DNA of 64,000 nucleotides, from NCBI GenBank assembly GCA_022601195.1, contig JAHZIX010000025.1, positions 78,859 through 142,858 of the forward strand, given 5' to 3'. The stretch is from Deltaproteobacteria bacterium. Lineage in GTDB: Bacteria > Acidobacteriota > Thermoanaerobaculia > Multivoradales > JAHZIX01. The notes beneath the pieces were generated by a model. The model worked only from the letters and a program-made list of their open reading frames with translations, was not told where the DNA came from and searched no databases. The translations under genes and the position numbers were made by a program. Shown here in pieces: positions 28,059 to 36,962 of the stretch (the stretch's first letter is position 1; each line of letters starts with the position of its first letter).

Positions 28059-29381
28059 TCAGGGACAGGTGTCCCCGGAACATTTGTTCCCATCGATGCT
28101 AACGGACCAGGCGGTCCCATCACCGGATTCAAAACCGTCGGAAAACACCTCCGACCGGTCATCCTGCTGGTGGGCTGCGAGCACCACGATAGGTCCAAGA
28201 TTGGCTTGAAACTGAACACTGTCGAGCCACCCCGCCGGACCGGTGCTGGGCACCCAACCGGTGGGAGATAGCGGGTCGAAAATGAACTCGGACAAGGACC
28301 AGTAGATGCCCTCCAGCCCAGGAATCTGCCCTTGGGCAATGACCAGCCCGAGGTCGTCCAGAGTCTGCCCAATCTCCCAGGCCCCATCGTGGAATCCATC
28401 TGGATTGTGGTCTAGGTAGACCTGCAGATTCACTGCCGTGTGAATAGTTAACTTGGAGTCACCGGTGGTGGGAGCCAAATCGGGAATACGGTACCCCCGG
28501 CCGAAAAGCTCGGCTAGAGGAAAGAAAGCCCAGGGATCTCCTAAGGAATCTCCTCGGGCACCTCCCAGGTGGAGATTCCCACTGCGACGAATATTGCCGG
28601 TATAGACGGTGCTGCTCCCGTCCGCCGTGGTGACCGTTTGCTTCCAATCGGTGATGGTGTCGTCTTCCGGGCGCGAAAACTTTCGTTCCCGGTCCTGGTT
28701 AGAATCGTTGACCTCCTCGTGCTTGCGGTAATCGGGATGGGGCTCGCCATCTTTGGTCCATTCGAACTCCAGTTTGCCTCCCGCATAAACCGTGTCGCAA
28801 ATGGGGGCGTCGTCGGAGACTTCCCCCTCCCAGGTCACCCCACCGGTGCCGTGATCGATCTTGGAGTACTTCTTCGAGGAAATCGGAATCATGCCGCTGA
28901 CTTTGGTCTGTCCGGCGACGGTCACGCCATCGCACACTAGCTTCGAAGTGAATTGCATCGTCTGCCCGCCCGGGGCAGTCCCACCCAGGTTTCATATGCG
29001 GTGGAAGGACTCGTCCGCCGCATGGCTATCCGGAGGGGTCGGTCCGCTGCCCACCTCTTCACCGTCTTCATTGAAGATCTTGTAGGTGGTGATCACTTCA
29101 CAATCGCCGCAATTTGCCAGATTGGAGGCTTTCTCCCACATGCCGTCCCCAGGGGGGTTGCTGGGAACATTCTCGTCCGGATTTCCATCCTCGTCATACC
29201 CTTTTGGATCGGAGCAGCAAGTTAAGCCGGCGGTGCCGTGGATCCACTGGGGAAAGACAATCTCGAGGATACCCTCGCAGTCTCCGCCGGAGGCAGCGAA
29301 GGAGGGGAGGAGCAGGATGAGAAAGGCTAATGAGAGGTAGGGCAGGTTCGTTTTCAGCGGCTTCGTCTCGAAGTTCTTCAA
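28059..29381 (-). pseudogene. secreted protein gene interrupted by an in-frame TGA
   Basis: Two frames, 28992-29381 and 28059-28958, are in the same phase and separated only by the TGA at 28992-28994 and eleven sense codons. Reading TGA as Trp gives ESFHRIWNLGGTAPGGQTMQF, a natural continuation. The likely start is TTG 29381 with GGAGGG seven bases upstream (the frame continues to GTG 29474). The first part has a signal peptide (LSLAFLILLLPSFAASGG) and cysteines; the second has none, so alone it would not be exported. The C-terminal part is beta-rich and carries the DGFESGD...W tail followed by two cysteines. No family is recognised. TGG-to-TGA is a single transition, so decay, readthrough or sequencing error are all possible. 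Both a promoter and a strong terminator are intact. Confidence 0.65.
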
Positions 29382-29506
29382 AGGTTTCCCTCCAAGCTTG
29401 GTTAGCTGGCTTTCTCGGGCCGGCGCCAGAACGTGCAACGACCTAAGGAGACGCTCAGTGTTTATTTCGGCCACCCTACATCCCGACTAGCCATAATTCA
29501 ATGAAT

Positions 29507-29535
29507 CATTTAGTTCATCTTGTAACATTTCTCAA
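29507..29535 (-). promoter_or_regulatory. candidate sigma70-type promoter for the interrupted secreted gene
   Basis: Minus-strand TTGAGA (29530-29535) and TAAATG (29507-29512) are 17 bp apart in an AT-rich stretch about 130 bases before the start codon. This leaves a leader of roughly 120 nt. Confidence 0.4.
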
Positions 29536-29718
29536 ATAAATACGTCACCCATCTATTGTTCCCTGGCCTAAGGAGCGCTGAACCCCACCTGGAAACGTAA
29601 GGAGTCGAAGGAAAAGCTCTGTCTAGGAAAAAGAGACATGGCGAGGAGATGAAACCGAAAACCGATCAGTAAGGCCTGGGAAGCAACCTCTCTGGGCCAC
29701 CTCAAAAACAGAGAAGCC

Positions 29719-30492
29719 TCAGGCTCGCCGACAAACCAGAAGCACTTCATCCACCTTGTTTGTATCGATCATCCCTGCACCCAGAGAAAAACTCTTCTGG
29801 AATCGCACACTCAGGGGAACGAAAAGGCGGTTGTACCAGCGCATAGCCGTGGCGCGGCGATGGGTGAGAAACCACACTCCAAGGTCGAGAAGTCGGGAGG
29901 ATTCGGGCTGCATGCCATAAATGGCACTCTGCTCCACCGCAAAACCATACTTCGAGAGCTTGCGGAGGAGATCCGTGGGTTCGTATCGACGCCGATGCCC
30001 GACGAACTCATCGAAGGCGGTCCAACTGGAGGCGTGCAGAGGCACCGCTAGAAGGAGGGCAGCCCCAGGGCGGCAAACACGGGCCAGCTCGGAAAGAGCT
30101 GCCTCGTCGTCGTCCACGTGCTCAACGATGTCGAAGGCGCAGGCGAGATCGAAGCTCCCGTCGGGAAAGGGCAGCGCAGAGATCAATCCCATGGCCGCGC
30201 TGGCACCGCGAGCCTTGAGCTTGGCGATGGCCGGTGCACTGAGATCGACAAATTGCGTGCCTTCGAGGGGAAAGCGGGGGCGAAGCCCTGGAGCGACCTC
30301 GAGACGAGATTGCCCGGAAGCCAAAAGGGAGCTGACGAGAGACCAGGTATTGAACCGTTGGGGCTCCACCAGCCGGGCGTCGGTCCACAGGGAATCGTAA
30401 AACTGCCGATTGACTTCCAGGAGCTCCTGGTCGCTTCGTTCGGCGTTTGGAGAAGACTTGAGGGATGGACTCATAGGATTGCTCGGCAGCAT
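29719..30492 (-). CDS. SAM-dependent methyltransferase, class I
   Basis: 257 residues from ATG 30492; an ATG six codons later is also possible, and neither has a good ribosome site. Features of the Methyltransf_11 type: FVDLSAPAIAKLKARGA (nucleotide-binding strand 2), ISALPFPDGSFDLACAFDIVEHVDDDEAALSELARV, CRPGAALLLAVP. The usual GxGxG motif I is replaced by LEVAPGLRPRFP, a variant in which binding still seems possible. The substrate is unknown. It is separated from the DUF1611 gene by 134 bases. Confidence 0.82.
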   Translation of the reverse strand: MLPSNPMSPSLKSSPNAERSDQELLEVNRQFYDSLWTDARLVEPQRFNTWSLVSSLLASGQSRLEVAPGLRPRFPLEGTQFVDLSAPAIAKLKARGASAAMGLISALPFPDGSFDLACAFDIVEHVDDDEAALSELARVCRPGAALLLAVPLHASSWTAFDEFVGHRRRYEPTDLLRKLSKYGFAVEQSAIYGMQPESSRLLDLGVWFLTHRRATAMRWYNRLFVPLSVRFQKSFSLGAGMIDTNKVDEVLLVCRRA

Positions 30493-30626
30493 ACCTTCGT
30501 TGAGGACTCCTTGCTAGAGTCTCTCGAAGAACCTGGTCGGGACCGATTGGTTTGAGGCGTGCGCCCTCAACACCAGATGCTCACTCTCAGCTCTGAGTGC
30601 CCGCCCTCATCGTCGAGCTTCCATCT

Positions 30627-31649
30627 TCAGGAGCCGCTACCGGCCGGCGGGTCAAGGGCATCGACAATTCTTCCCACTCCCGTGCGGGTTGGATCCACCG
30701 CCGGCAGTCCGTGCTCTTCCTCCAACTCCGCCAAGTAGCGATGAGCGGCAGCTTCCGTCAGTCCGGAAGTGTTGACACTGATGCCCACCACTCTCGCCTC
30801 CCGATGGGTGAGTCGAGCCGCCCCGAGGACGCCTTCGAGGCATTCCCCCACGGTCGGCAGAGCTTGCCTGGGCCGGCCCCGCATATGACTTCGCGTGGGC
30901 TCGTGGCAGAGCACCAGAGCCTCCGGCTGGGCACCGTGGATCAGTCCCAGGGTCACCCCCGCAAAAGAAGGATGATAGAGGGAGCCTTGCCCCTCGATGA
31001 CATCCCAATGGTCTGGCTCGCCGGCTGGAGATAGGACTTCGGCGGCCCCGGCGATGAAGTCACTCACCACCGCATCGACGCAGATTCCGCTACCACTGAT
31101 AAAGATCCCCGTTTGGCCGGTTGCACGAAAATCGACCTTCATGCCTCGCGCCCGCATCTCTTTCTCCAAGGCGAGGGAAGTGAACATCTTGCCCACGGAA
31201 CAATCCGTCCCTACGGTCAGAAGCCTGCGGCCGGAACGGGGCTCTCCGGTGCCGCAGGGCAGAGACTCGCTGGGATGCCGAATATCGAACAGGCGACGCC
31301 CGTGGCTTTGGGCGGCGGAATAGATCTCCGGGACATCGGCCAGCCGTTGGTGCATGCCACTGGCAACATCCAAGCCAGCCTCCAGGGCGCCCACGATGGC
31401 AGCTGTCCAATGTTCTGGGAGTGCGCCTCCGGGATTCACCGTTCCAACGATCATCGCTCGGGCGCCGCGAGATCGAGCCTCCTCCGCTGATAGGTCTTCC
31501 AGGCCCACATCCACCCGGCATCCCTCCAGTCTCAACTGGCCCACGCAACGCTCCGGCCTCCAATAGGCAATGGCGAGAGAAGTCTTGCCACTAATGGCAT
31601 CCTCCACGTCCCCCAAAAAGAGCAACCATGGAGTTGGAATTTCGATCAC
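30627..31649 (-). CDS. DUF1611 family P-loop protein (DgcN-like)
   Basis: 340 residues from GTG 31649, which overlaps the stop of the upstream gene (GTGA) and has GGTGG upstream; a longer frame to 31736 lies inside that gene. The N-terminal third has a Rossmann-like segment (ARAMIVGTVNPGGALPEHW). The C-terminal domain has a P-loop-like LLTVGTDCSVGKMFTSLALE, and then QGSLYHPSFAGVTLGLIHGAQPEALVLCHEP, typical of DUF1611. One characterised member, DgcN, is a D-glutamate N-acetyltransferase; its usual enolase-superfamily partner is not in this window, so that role is only a possibility. Translational coupling to a two-TM protein is unusual. Confidence 0.82.
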   Translation of the reverse strand: MIEIPTPWLLFLGDVEDAISGKTSLAIAYWRPERCVGQLRLEGCRVDVGLEDLSAEEARSRGARAMIVGTVNPGGALPEHWTAAIVGALEAGLDVASGMHQRLADVPEIYSAAQSHGRRLFDIRHPSESLPCGTGEPRSGRRLLTVGTDCSVGKMFTSLALEKEMRARGMKVDFRATGQTGIFISGSGICVDAVVSDFIAGAAEVLSPAGEPDHWDVIEGQGSLYHPSFAGVTLGLIHGAQPEALVLCHEPTRSHMRGRPRQALPTVGECLEGVLGAARLTHREARVVGISVNTSGLTEAAAHRYLAELEEEHGLPAVDPTRTGVGRIVDALDPPAGSGS

Positions 31650-32395
31650 GAATCCACCTTTCTGGCCACCTCTTGGACCACCGTCTCGCCCCTTCCGGGA
31701 GGAGCGAAAGTGCTCAAGACCATCATCTTCTGCCAAATCTTGCGAGACAGACCGTTGGTTAGGGCCTCGATCTCGTCAATGGCGGCCAGGGCCACAGAAT
31801 CGTCGAACCGTTCGGCGTAGAGGGCAGCTATCTTGCTCAAGATGGCGAGCAACTCACTGCAATAGTCGAGATAGCGCCCCAATTCAAAGGGAGTCAGCAG
31901 TTGCGGAGGGGAGGAAGCCGTATCTTCCCCCAGTCGCAACAAGCGCTCCGGATCCTTGGTCAGTTGATGCATATCGATGACGTGAGCCAGGGAACGCAGC
32001 TCATGGAGAGCCTTCAAGGCACGCCGCCGCTTGACCCGCACCTCGACGGTCATCAGGAATGCCAGCGCCGCTCCGATGAGGATGATGTCGTTGAGGCCCG
32101 CTTCCATCACTTGAAGGAAAAAGCCCAGATCCGAGAACTCCTCACCGCTGAGACGAAGCTGCACCACTACGGCGGCCAGGAAGACGATGACGGCCAGGGT
32201 CAATCCCCAGACGGCGATCCGCAGAGGATAGATAGGCCTGCCGATCTGCTCCACTCTCTCGCGGGACCCTTCGGCTACTTCCAAAACCTCTGTCGCTACT
32301 CGCCGTAGGCCCGAGTCGGGAAAGCGCTCGGCGATGCGATCCACCAGCGTAGCGATGGTCTCGACGATGGGGCCAGGTCTGAGATTGCGGTACAC
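31646..32395 (-). CDS. two-TM membrane protein of unknown function
   Basis: 249 residues from GTG 32395. No family recognised. Residues ~55-80 (PLRIAVWGLTLAVIVFLAAVVVQL) and ~100-118 (DIILIGAALAFLMTVEV) are TM helices, bracketed by a helical N-terminus and a long helical C-terminal part (LRSLAHVIDMHQLTKDPERLLR; LDYCSELLAILSKIAALYAERFDD; IDEIEALTNGLSRKIWQKM) which may form a cytoplasmic bundle. The stop overlaps the DUF1611 start by four bases, so the two are made together. A TATAAA eight bases before the GTG suggests a leaderless transcript. Confidence 0.78.
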   Translation of the reverse strand: MYRNLRPGPIVETIATLVDRIAERFPDSGLRRVATEVLEVAEGSRERVEQIGRPIYPLRIAVWGLTLAVIVFLAAVVVQLRLSGEEFSDLGFFLQVMEAGLNDIILIGAALAFLMTVEVRVKRRRALKALHELRSLAHVIDMHQLTKDPERLLRLGEDTASSPPQLLTPFELGRYLDYCSELLAILSKIAALYAERFDDSVALAAIDEIEALTNGLSRKIWQKMMVLSTFAPPGRGETVVQEVARKVDS

Positions 32396-32403
32396 GTTGT
32401 TAG

Positions 32404-32409
32404 TTTATA
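32404..32409 (-). promoter_or_regulatory. -10 TATAAA, 8 nt before GTG start
   Basis: Minus-strand TATAAA followed by eight bases and the GTG at 32395, without a Shine-Dalgarno sequence in between. It is among the clearest leaderless-type starts in the window and supports the GTG. Confidence 0.55.
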
Positions 32410-32465
32410 GGCCAGGAGGCCTAACTCAGGAGAAGAAAATCGCTAGGAGCAGAAAGGCACTCTTC

Positions 32466-33098
32466 TCAGCGCCTCAGGCCAATTTCGCGATAAATCCACA
32501 ACCACAAAAGTAGAAAAAACAACCCAACGACAATGCCGAAAATCGGTTTGGTGATGCTGACCATTCCTTTTGGGAGTTCCTTCTGCACGGAGAGAGCCTT
32601 GAAGCCAAAAAAAATAGCCAAGGCCGCGGTCAGACCACCCAAGGACAATATGCTGCCAAACAGGCTCATTACCGCCCAGCCGACGCTGTATTTGGAAAAC
32701 TTGGCATAGCGGTCCAACTCTGGGGAGTGGAGGGACTCGAGAGCTTCTTCTTCGAGAGGCACGGCTTCGAAAGACACGGCTTCGACCTTTTCATTCTCCC
32801 CATCCCAGGCCCGCCCTTCTCCGGCTCCTAAGTTGGTCGAAGGGTCGTCCGGTAATTCTTCTCCTAGGCGCTGGTCCAATAGCTCGAGAGCCCGATTCTC
32901 GTCCTCCCGGCTGACTTGAATCTGAACCCCTCCCGTCGCCAAGTTGAATCCACCTATTTGACCGGCGCCAAAGAGGTTCTGCACCTGTGAGTTCTTGGAG
33001 AAAAAGGCGATATCAGCTCCCTCGAGAAGAGCTTCCGCGAGCATTTGCTCCGCCGGGTCCGAGGGTCTGGCTACGGTAATGAGGATTCCTTTGCTCAA
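32466..33098 (-). CDS. membrane protein with DUF2007-like N-terminus
   Basis: About 210 residues if started at TTG 33098, which follows GGAGGAAG; the frame runs on to 33299 but that extension is Ser/Gly-rich and has no ribosome site. Residues ~1-75 (ILITVARPSDPAEQMLAEALLEGADIAFFSKNSQ... GGVQIQVSREDENRALELLDQRL) resemble DUF2007 putative signal-transducing domains. An acidic linker follows. The C-terminal ~85 residues contain two TM helices separated by KALSVQKELPKG, similar to DUF4190-type small membrane proteins. Function is unknown. Confidence 0.72.
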   Translation of the reverse strand: MSKGILITVARPSDPAEQMLAEALLEGADIAFFSKNSQVQNLFGAGQIGGFNLATGGVQIQVSREDENRALELLDQRLGEELPDDPSTNLGAGEGRAWDGENEKVEAVSFEAVPLEEEALESLHSPELDRYAKFSKYSVGWAVMSLFGSILSLGGLTAALAIFFGFKALSVQKELPKGMVSITKPIFGIVVGLFFLLLWLWIYREIGLRR

Positions 33099-33435
33099 AC
33101 TTCCTCCGTTGTCGGCCTTGGAAAGGCTGTTCCCCAGTCGGTGCCCCGACTGCGATCTTTTGCTAGACAGGGCCCCCTCCTTGGCAAGGATTCCGGAGCC
33201 GATTCCTTGGCTGAGCCCAAGCTCCCATTCTACAGGTCGGGACCAGATGGACGGGCCGTGGCCAGATGTCCGACCCAAGGAGTACCCCACCAATGTCAAA
33301 ATCTCATCTCCTAGAGTCCTCCCTTCCCGGAACTAAAACCACCCTGGCACTCCCCACAGCTCCGAAATCCTGAAAAATCAGCTAAAGGGAACGAAACAAC
33401 TTCTCCCTAGACGCCTCGAGGCAAGACCCCGTATA

Positions 33436-33460
33436 TGTCAATGAAGCATCAATCTTGACA
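33436..33460 (+). promoter_or_regulatory. inverted repeat TGTCAA-N13-TTGACA upstream of secreted gene
   Basis: Exact 6-bp inverted repeat with a 13-bp spacer, 20 bases before the ATG at 33480. The right arm is itself a -35-like TTGACA, but no -10 follows at the proper distance. It could be a regulator site; the evidence is only the symmetry. Confidence 0.3.
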
Positions 33461-33479
33461 CTCTAATAGGAGACTTTCC

Positions 33480-34196
33480 ATGCTCAAATCTTGGAAGACT
33501 TGCCTCGGCCTCTCCCTGCTTCTCACCGCACCGGCCTTTGCCCAGAATGGCAATGAAACGACCATTGCCGCCAATCCCAGCCCCGCCACTTCCGCTGACC
33601 AGATCCAGATCACCGTCATGGGCATCGGATCCTGCCCGGTGCTCGCCCCCATCACCGTCGATGAGAATAATGTGATCCGGGCGGAGATCCGTAGCGACTG
33701 CCCCTTCATTCCTCCCTCCCCGGAATCCTTCACTTTGCAGGAGACTCTGGATCCTCTGGAGGAGGGTATGTACCAACTACAGGCGGTCCTTCCGGACGAT
33801 ACGTTGCTGGCCACCAATGCCCTGGAGGTCTTGGGAGAAGGGGATTGCATGCCATCCCCTACAGTGCTGTGCCTGAACGGGAACCGATTTCAGGTGGAAG
33901 TGGATTTCGAGACCCCCGCCGGCCAAACCGGCGAAGGGCTGGCCACGGAGTTGACCGATGACTCCGGCGTCTTCACGTTCTTCGACGCCGACAATGTCGA
34001 GCTGATCGTCAAAGCTTTGGACGGATGTACCTCCAGTTTCAACAGCTTCTGGATCTTCGCCGCCGGCCTGACCAATGTTCGAGTGGAAATGACCGTCACT
34101 GACGTGGTTAGTGGAATGACCAAAACCTACCTCAACCCCCTGAGCACCCCCTTTGAGCCAATTCTCGACACCCGTGCCTTCGAAACCTGCCCCTAG
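33480..34196 (+). CDS. small secreted protein with LCLNGxRFxVEV domain
   Basis: 238 residues, TAGGAG upstream of the ATG, signal peptide ending PAFAQ. The C-terminal ~105 residues form a recurrent beta domain: VLCLNGNRFQVEVDFETPAG, then DSGVFTFFDADNVELIVKALDGC, then FWIFAAGLTNVRVEMTVTDVVSG and DTRAFETC at the end. I recognise this block (LCLNGxRFxVxV, VKxLDGC, FWxFAxGxTNV) from many secreted acidobacterial and related proteins, where it often occurs singly at a C-terminus; its function is unknown. The N-terminal half is another beta-rich region with two cysteines. No DGFESGD tail. Confidence 0.8.
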   Translation: MLKSWKTCLGLSLLLTAPAFAQNGNETTIAANPSPATSADQIQITVMGIGSCPVLAPITVDENNVIRAEIRSDCPFIPPSPESFTLQETLDPLEEGMYQLQAVLPDDTLLATNALEVLGEGDCMPSPTVLCLNGNRFQVEVDFETPAGQTGEGLATELTDDSGVFTFFDADNVELIVKALDGCTSSFNSFWIFAAGLTNVRVEMTVTDVVSGMTKTYLNPLSTPFEPILDTRAFETCP

Positions 34197-34455
34197 GCAC
34201 CAGCCGAAGGGAGCTCAGCGGAGCGCACTGCTAGAGTTTCCTCCGCGCTCCTAAGACCATCGCACCTGAGGGGACGCCCTGGGGTGCGAATGTCGCAGTC
34301 CCCTTCCATTGGAACCGTCTTCGGCTCGTGACGAAATCGGCGGCGGATTCGAGCAAATCCTAGTTTTCCGTTGCCCCCGAGACGCGAGGGCTCTACATTC
34401 CCCCAATCTTTCCCCCTCTCCTCTCACCCCATGAGCGATCCGCTGCGATCAACTC

Positions 34456-36594
34456 CTAGGGCACTGCCAGAGACCAGGCAGCTGTGTCACCAGTTTCAAA
34501 GCCGTCGGAGAAAATGACTTCAGCCGGCAAGGAGCAATTGGAGCAAACCAAGGCAAAATCCTGGTCCGTGGCATCGCCGAAGATCGGAATCCCATCGCCG
34601 TTGATGGCGGTGGCATCGACGAGGATCATGGCGGAACCCCTAGGAGGATTTTCTACGAAGACGTTCTCCTGGTTGTTGAGGGTATCCGCCGCTCCGCCCG
34701 GCTGGGACCAACCATTGAAGAAGGCGTTACCGAGATAAGAGGTGCCATCTACAACTACCGTCAAATCCAGATCATTGACCAGGGCCGGGTTGGCTCCCAA
34801 GGCACCCGGAGCATCGGACCACACCAGAGTTACCTTCAGGGGCAATGAGGGGTTCGCTACATCGACTTCCAAGGTCCATTGTTCCCCCGTCGCTCCGAAT
34901 ACCACGGACTGGTCTTCGTAGACCCGCGGCGCTGCAGGCAGGATCGCTTCGGTGATGTCGATCCTCCCCCACCCCACATCGAAATTGGGAATCGCTGGGG
35001 TGCTCGCCACGGCAACCGCAGAGTTGATCAGCAGCGCTTTGGCCAAAGCTGGACTGGGGTCCTTTCCCCCGCTTCCGCCGCGCCACCATTGGGTCATCAG
35101 AGCGGCAGCTCCGGAGACGTGGGGCGCGGCCATACTCGTGCCGGAACAAAACGAGTAAAGACCGTTCGTATCCTCCACGGTAGAGCTGGTGCACAATCCC
35201 CCAAGGTCGTTGCGTGCAGATATGACCGTCTGACCAGGGGCTGCCACGGTGGGGCCGAAGCGCCCATCGAGAGTCGGGCCCCGGCCGCTGGCACTGTACA
35301 TGGCTTCCATGTTCTGACTGGTGCGATAGTTTTGGGTCGCCGCGGTGACGATCGTATTTTTCGCCTCGTTGGGAGCCGAAAGACTGCCTGGGCTCGGCCC
35401 CCCATTGCCAGCGGCAAAAACCACGATATGGGGCTCCGCTACGGCAACGGTCTCAAAGTCAGCATCCCGGACAATGAAATCAAAAGTCCTCTCGACAAAG
35501 AGGTACCCGGAGGCGAGACCGCTGGACCAAGAGTTGTTGCTGCCTGAGGCGCCCGCGAGAACGGCCTGGCGACTGTAGTCCTGGAAGGGATCTGTGTCGG
35601 TGAAGATGTCCACAGAGACAAAATCCACTTGTGGAGCGACACCGAGGCCATAGAGAAAACCATCGTCGTCGGCAAAGGCACCGGCAGCATCACCGCCGAG
35701 AATGCCTGCCACATGGGTTCCATGGCCCCGCAAATTGGCGCAATCACTCCCGGGCTGCCCCGCCGGATCACAGGGATCGCGACTGAAGCCACCGACGATG
35801 CGCGGGCCCAAATCCGGGTGGTCGTAGTCCATTCCGGTATCGCCAACCGCCCAGATCACCCCCGTTCCGTCGACGCCTAGGGTAGAGAGATGGGGCCAAT
35901 ACCCCGTCACCGGAACCCCGCCGGGGTGGTTTCCTGCCACGATCTGACTGCCCATCTCGTCGGTCAGCTGAGGACCCGGCCCTTTCTCTCCCATCCACAA
36001 CACGGTAGGGATCTGCGCCGCCGCCCACAGCACTGGAATCGGTAGGCGAACCACCGCGTTCCACAGAGCTCGATCCGGCTGGGCAGGAGAGGAGGCCTGG
36101 ATTTCACCTCCCAAGGAAGTAAGAGCATCCAAAGTGCTACGCCGATCACCGTCGTCGTAGTAGACGACATTCAGAACTTCGACCCCTTCCCACCTCTCAT
36201 GGAGGCTCTCGGTGAGCTTGTAGGCAGGTTGAAACGGACCCTGCCAGCGCACAAAGCCCTGTGCGGACATCGACTCCGCTGCGGCCTCTCTGGCCCAGAC
36301 CAAGTAGGTGTCGTGAGGGTAGTACTGCAGAGGGCGAGCTCCCACCGAAGCCAGGGCGTCGAGCCAGGCCTGTTTCACGGGACCATGGAATTGAACCAAG
36401 TGCAGCCCAGGCCCAGTCCCTTTTGCCTCTCCCGCCGGGGGAAGATTCGGCGAGCCCTCGGAGATCGGATCAAAGCGAAATCCGGGCACGTGCACCCGAT
36501 GAGGGAGAGGTTCGGCGGCGTGAGTAGCCGACCCCCAACAGAGTAGAAAGCTCATGAATCCAGATCCAAGAAATGTTGCTCGATGTTTACTCAT
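34456..36594 (-). CDS. secreted S8 (subtilisin-like) serine protease, copy 1
   Basis: 712 residues, GGGAGG upstream of the ATG, signal peptide ending THAAE. Catalytic residues are D252 (VIWAVGDTGMDYDHPD), H291 (RGHGTHVAG), N397 (AAGNGG) and S487 (CSGTSMAAPHVSG). The ~200 residues before the catalytic domain contain LVQFHGPVKQAWLDAL and a YYPHDTYLVW block and probably act as propeptide. After it lies a P-domain-like beta sandwich with VNDLDLTVVVDG. The chain ends with the DGFETGD...W tail. It hydrolyses extracellular proteins. The gene 368 bases upstream is a close paralogue in the same orientation. Confidence 0.93.
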   Translation of the reverse strand: MSKHRATFLGSGFMSFLLCWGSATHAAEPLPHRVHVPGFRFDPISEGSPNLPPAGEAKGTGPGLHLVQFHGPVKQAWLDALASVGARPLQYYPHDTYLVWAREAAAESMSAQGFVRWQGPFQPAYKLTESLHERWEGVEVLNVVYYDDGDRRSTLDALTSLGGEIQASSPAQPDRALWNAVVRLPIPVLWAAAQIPTVLWMGEKGPGPQLTDEMGSQIVAGNHPGGVPVTGYWPHLSTLGVDGTGVIWAVGDTGMDYDHPDLGPRIVGGFSRDPCDPAGQPGSDCANLRGHGTHVAGILGGDAAGAFADDDGFLYGLGVAPQVDFVSVDIFTDTDPFQDYSRQAVLAGASGSNNSWSSGLASGYLFVERTFDFIVRDADFETVAVAEPHIVVFAAGNGGPSPGSLSAPNEAKNTIVTAATQNYRTSQNMEAMYSASGRGPTLDGRFGPTVAAPGQTVISARNDLGGLCTSSTVEDTNGLYSFCSGTSMAAPHVSGAAALMTQWWRGGSGGKDPSPALAKALLINSAVAVASTPAIPNFDVGWGRIDITEAILPAAPRVYEDQSVVFGATGEQWTLEVDVANPSLPLKVTLVWSDAPGALGANPALVNDLDLTVVVDGTSYLGNAFFNGWSQPGGAADTLNNQENVFVENPPRGSAMILVDATAINGDGIPIFGDATDQDFALVCSNCSLPAEVIFSDGFETGDTAAWSLAVP

Positions 36595-36962
36595 GACAAG
36601 TACCTCCCTGAGAAATCCAGGCAGCCTCGCTTTGGCAACACCAAAGCGGGAACTCCATCCGTCTTCTAATCTTCTGGGACTCGAGCTCGTCGATCCCAGA
36701 TGGTCTGCGACGAGAACTCAGTGAAGAGCGAGAACCTCCTCAACCAAGAGGAGCTCGCAAAAAATCAAGGAAGGTACATCTCGAGACGAAAGATCCTTCG
36801 GCACTGGATCTTCAGTAGTTCCATCTCGGGCAATTGCAGGTTCAAAAATCGGATCTTCGAAAACTGTATCCCACAAACCCCGAAGCCGCTGCACCAGATC
36901 GAGATGCACAGGCGATCCGGGTGCAGAGGGAGCAACCCGAACCGCCCATCCTCGACCAGCTC
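36595..36962. other. 368-bp region between the two subtilase genes
   Basis: No gene. Holds the upstream region of protease copy 1 and the downstream region of copy 2. A 7-bp hairpin (AAGATCC...GGATCTT, 36790-36812) lies 150 bases past the stop of copy 2; it has no T-run, so termination is uncertain. Confidence 0.35.

Noticed and set aside
28992..28994. Selenocysteine decoding of TGA
   Set aside because: Trp fits the sequence, there is no redox-type context, and I saw no clear stem-loop just downstream of the TGA.
36790..36812. Hairpin as terminator of protease copy 2
   Set aside because: Seven-bp stem with nine-base loop, no T-run, 150 bases past the stop; too weak to call.
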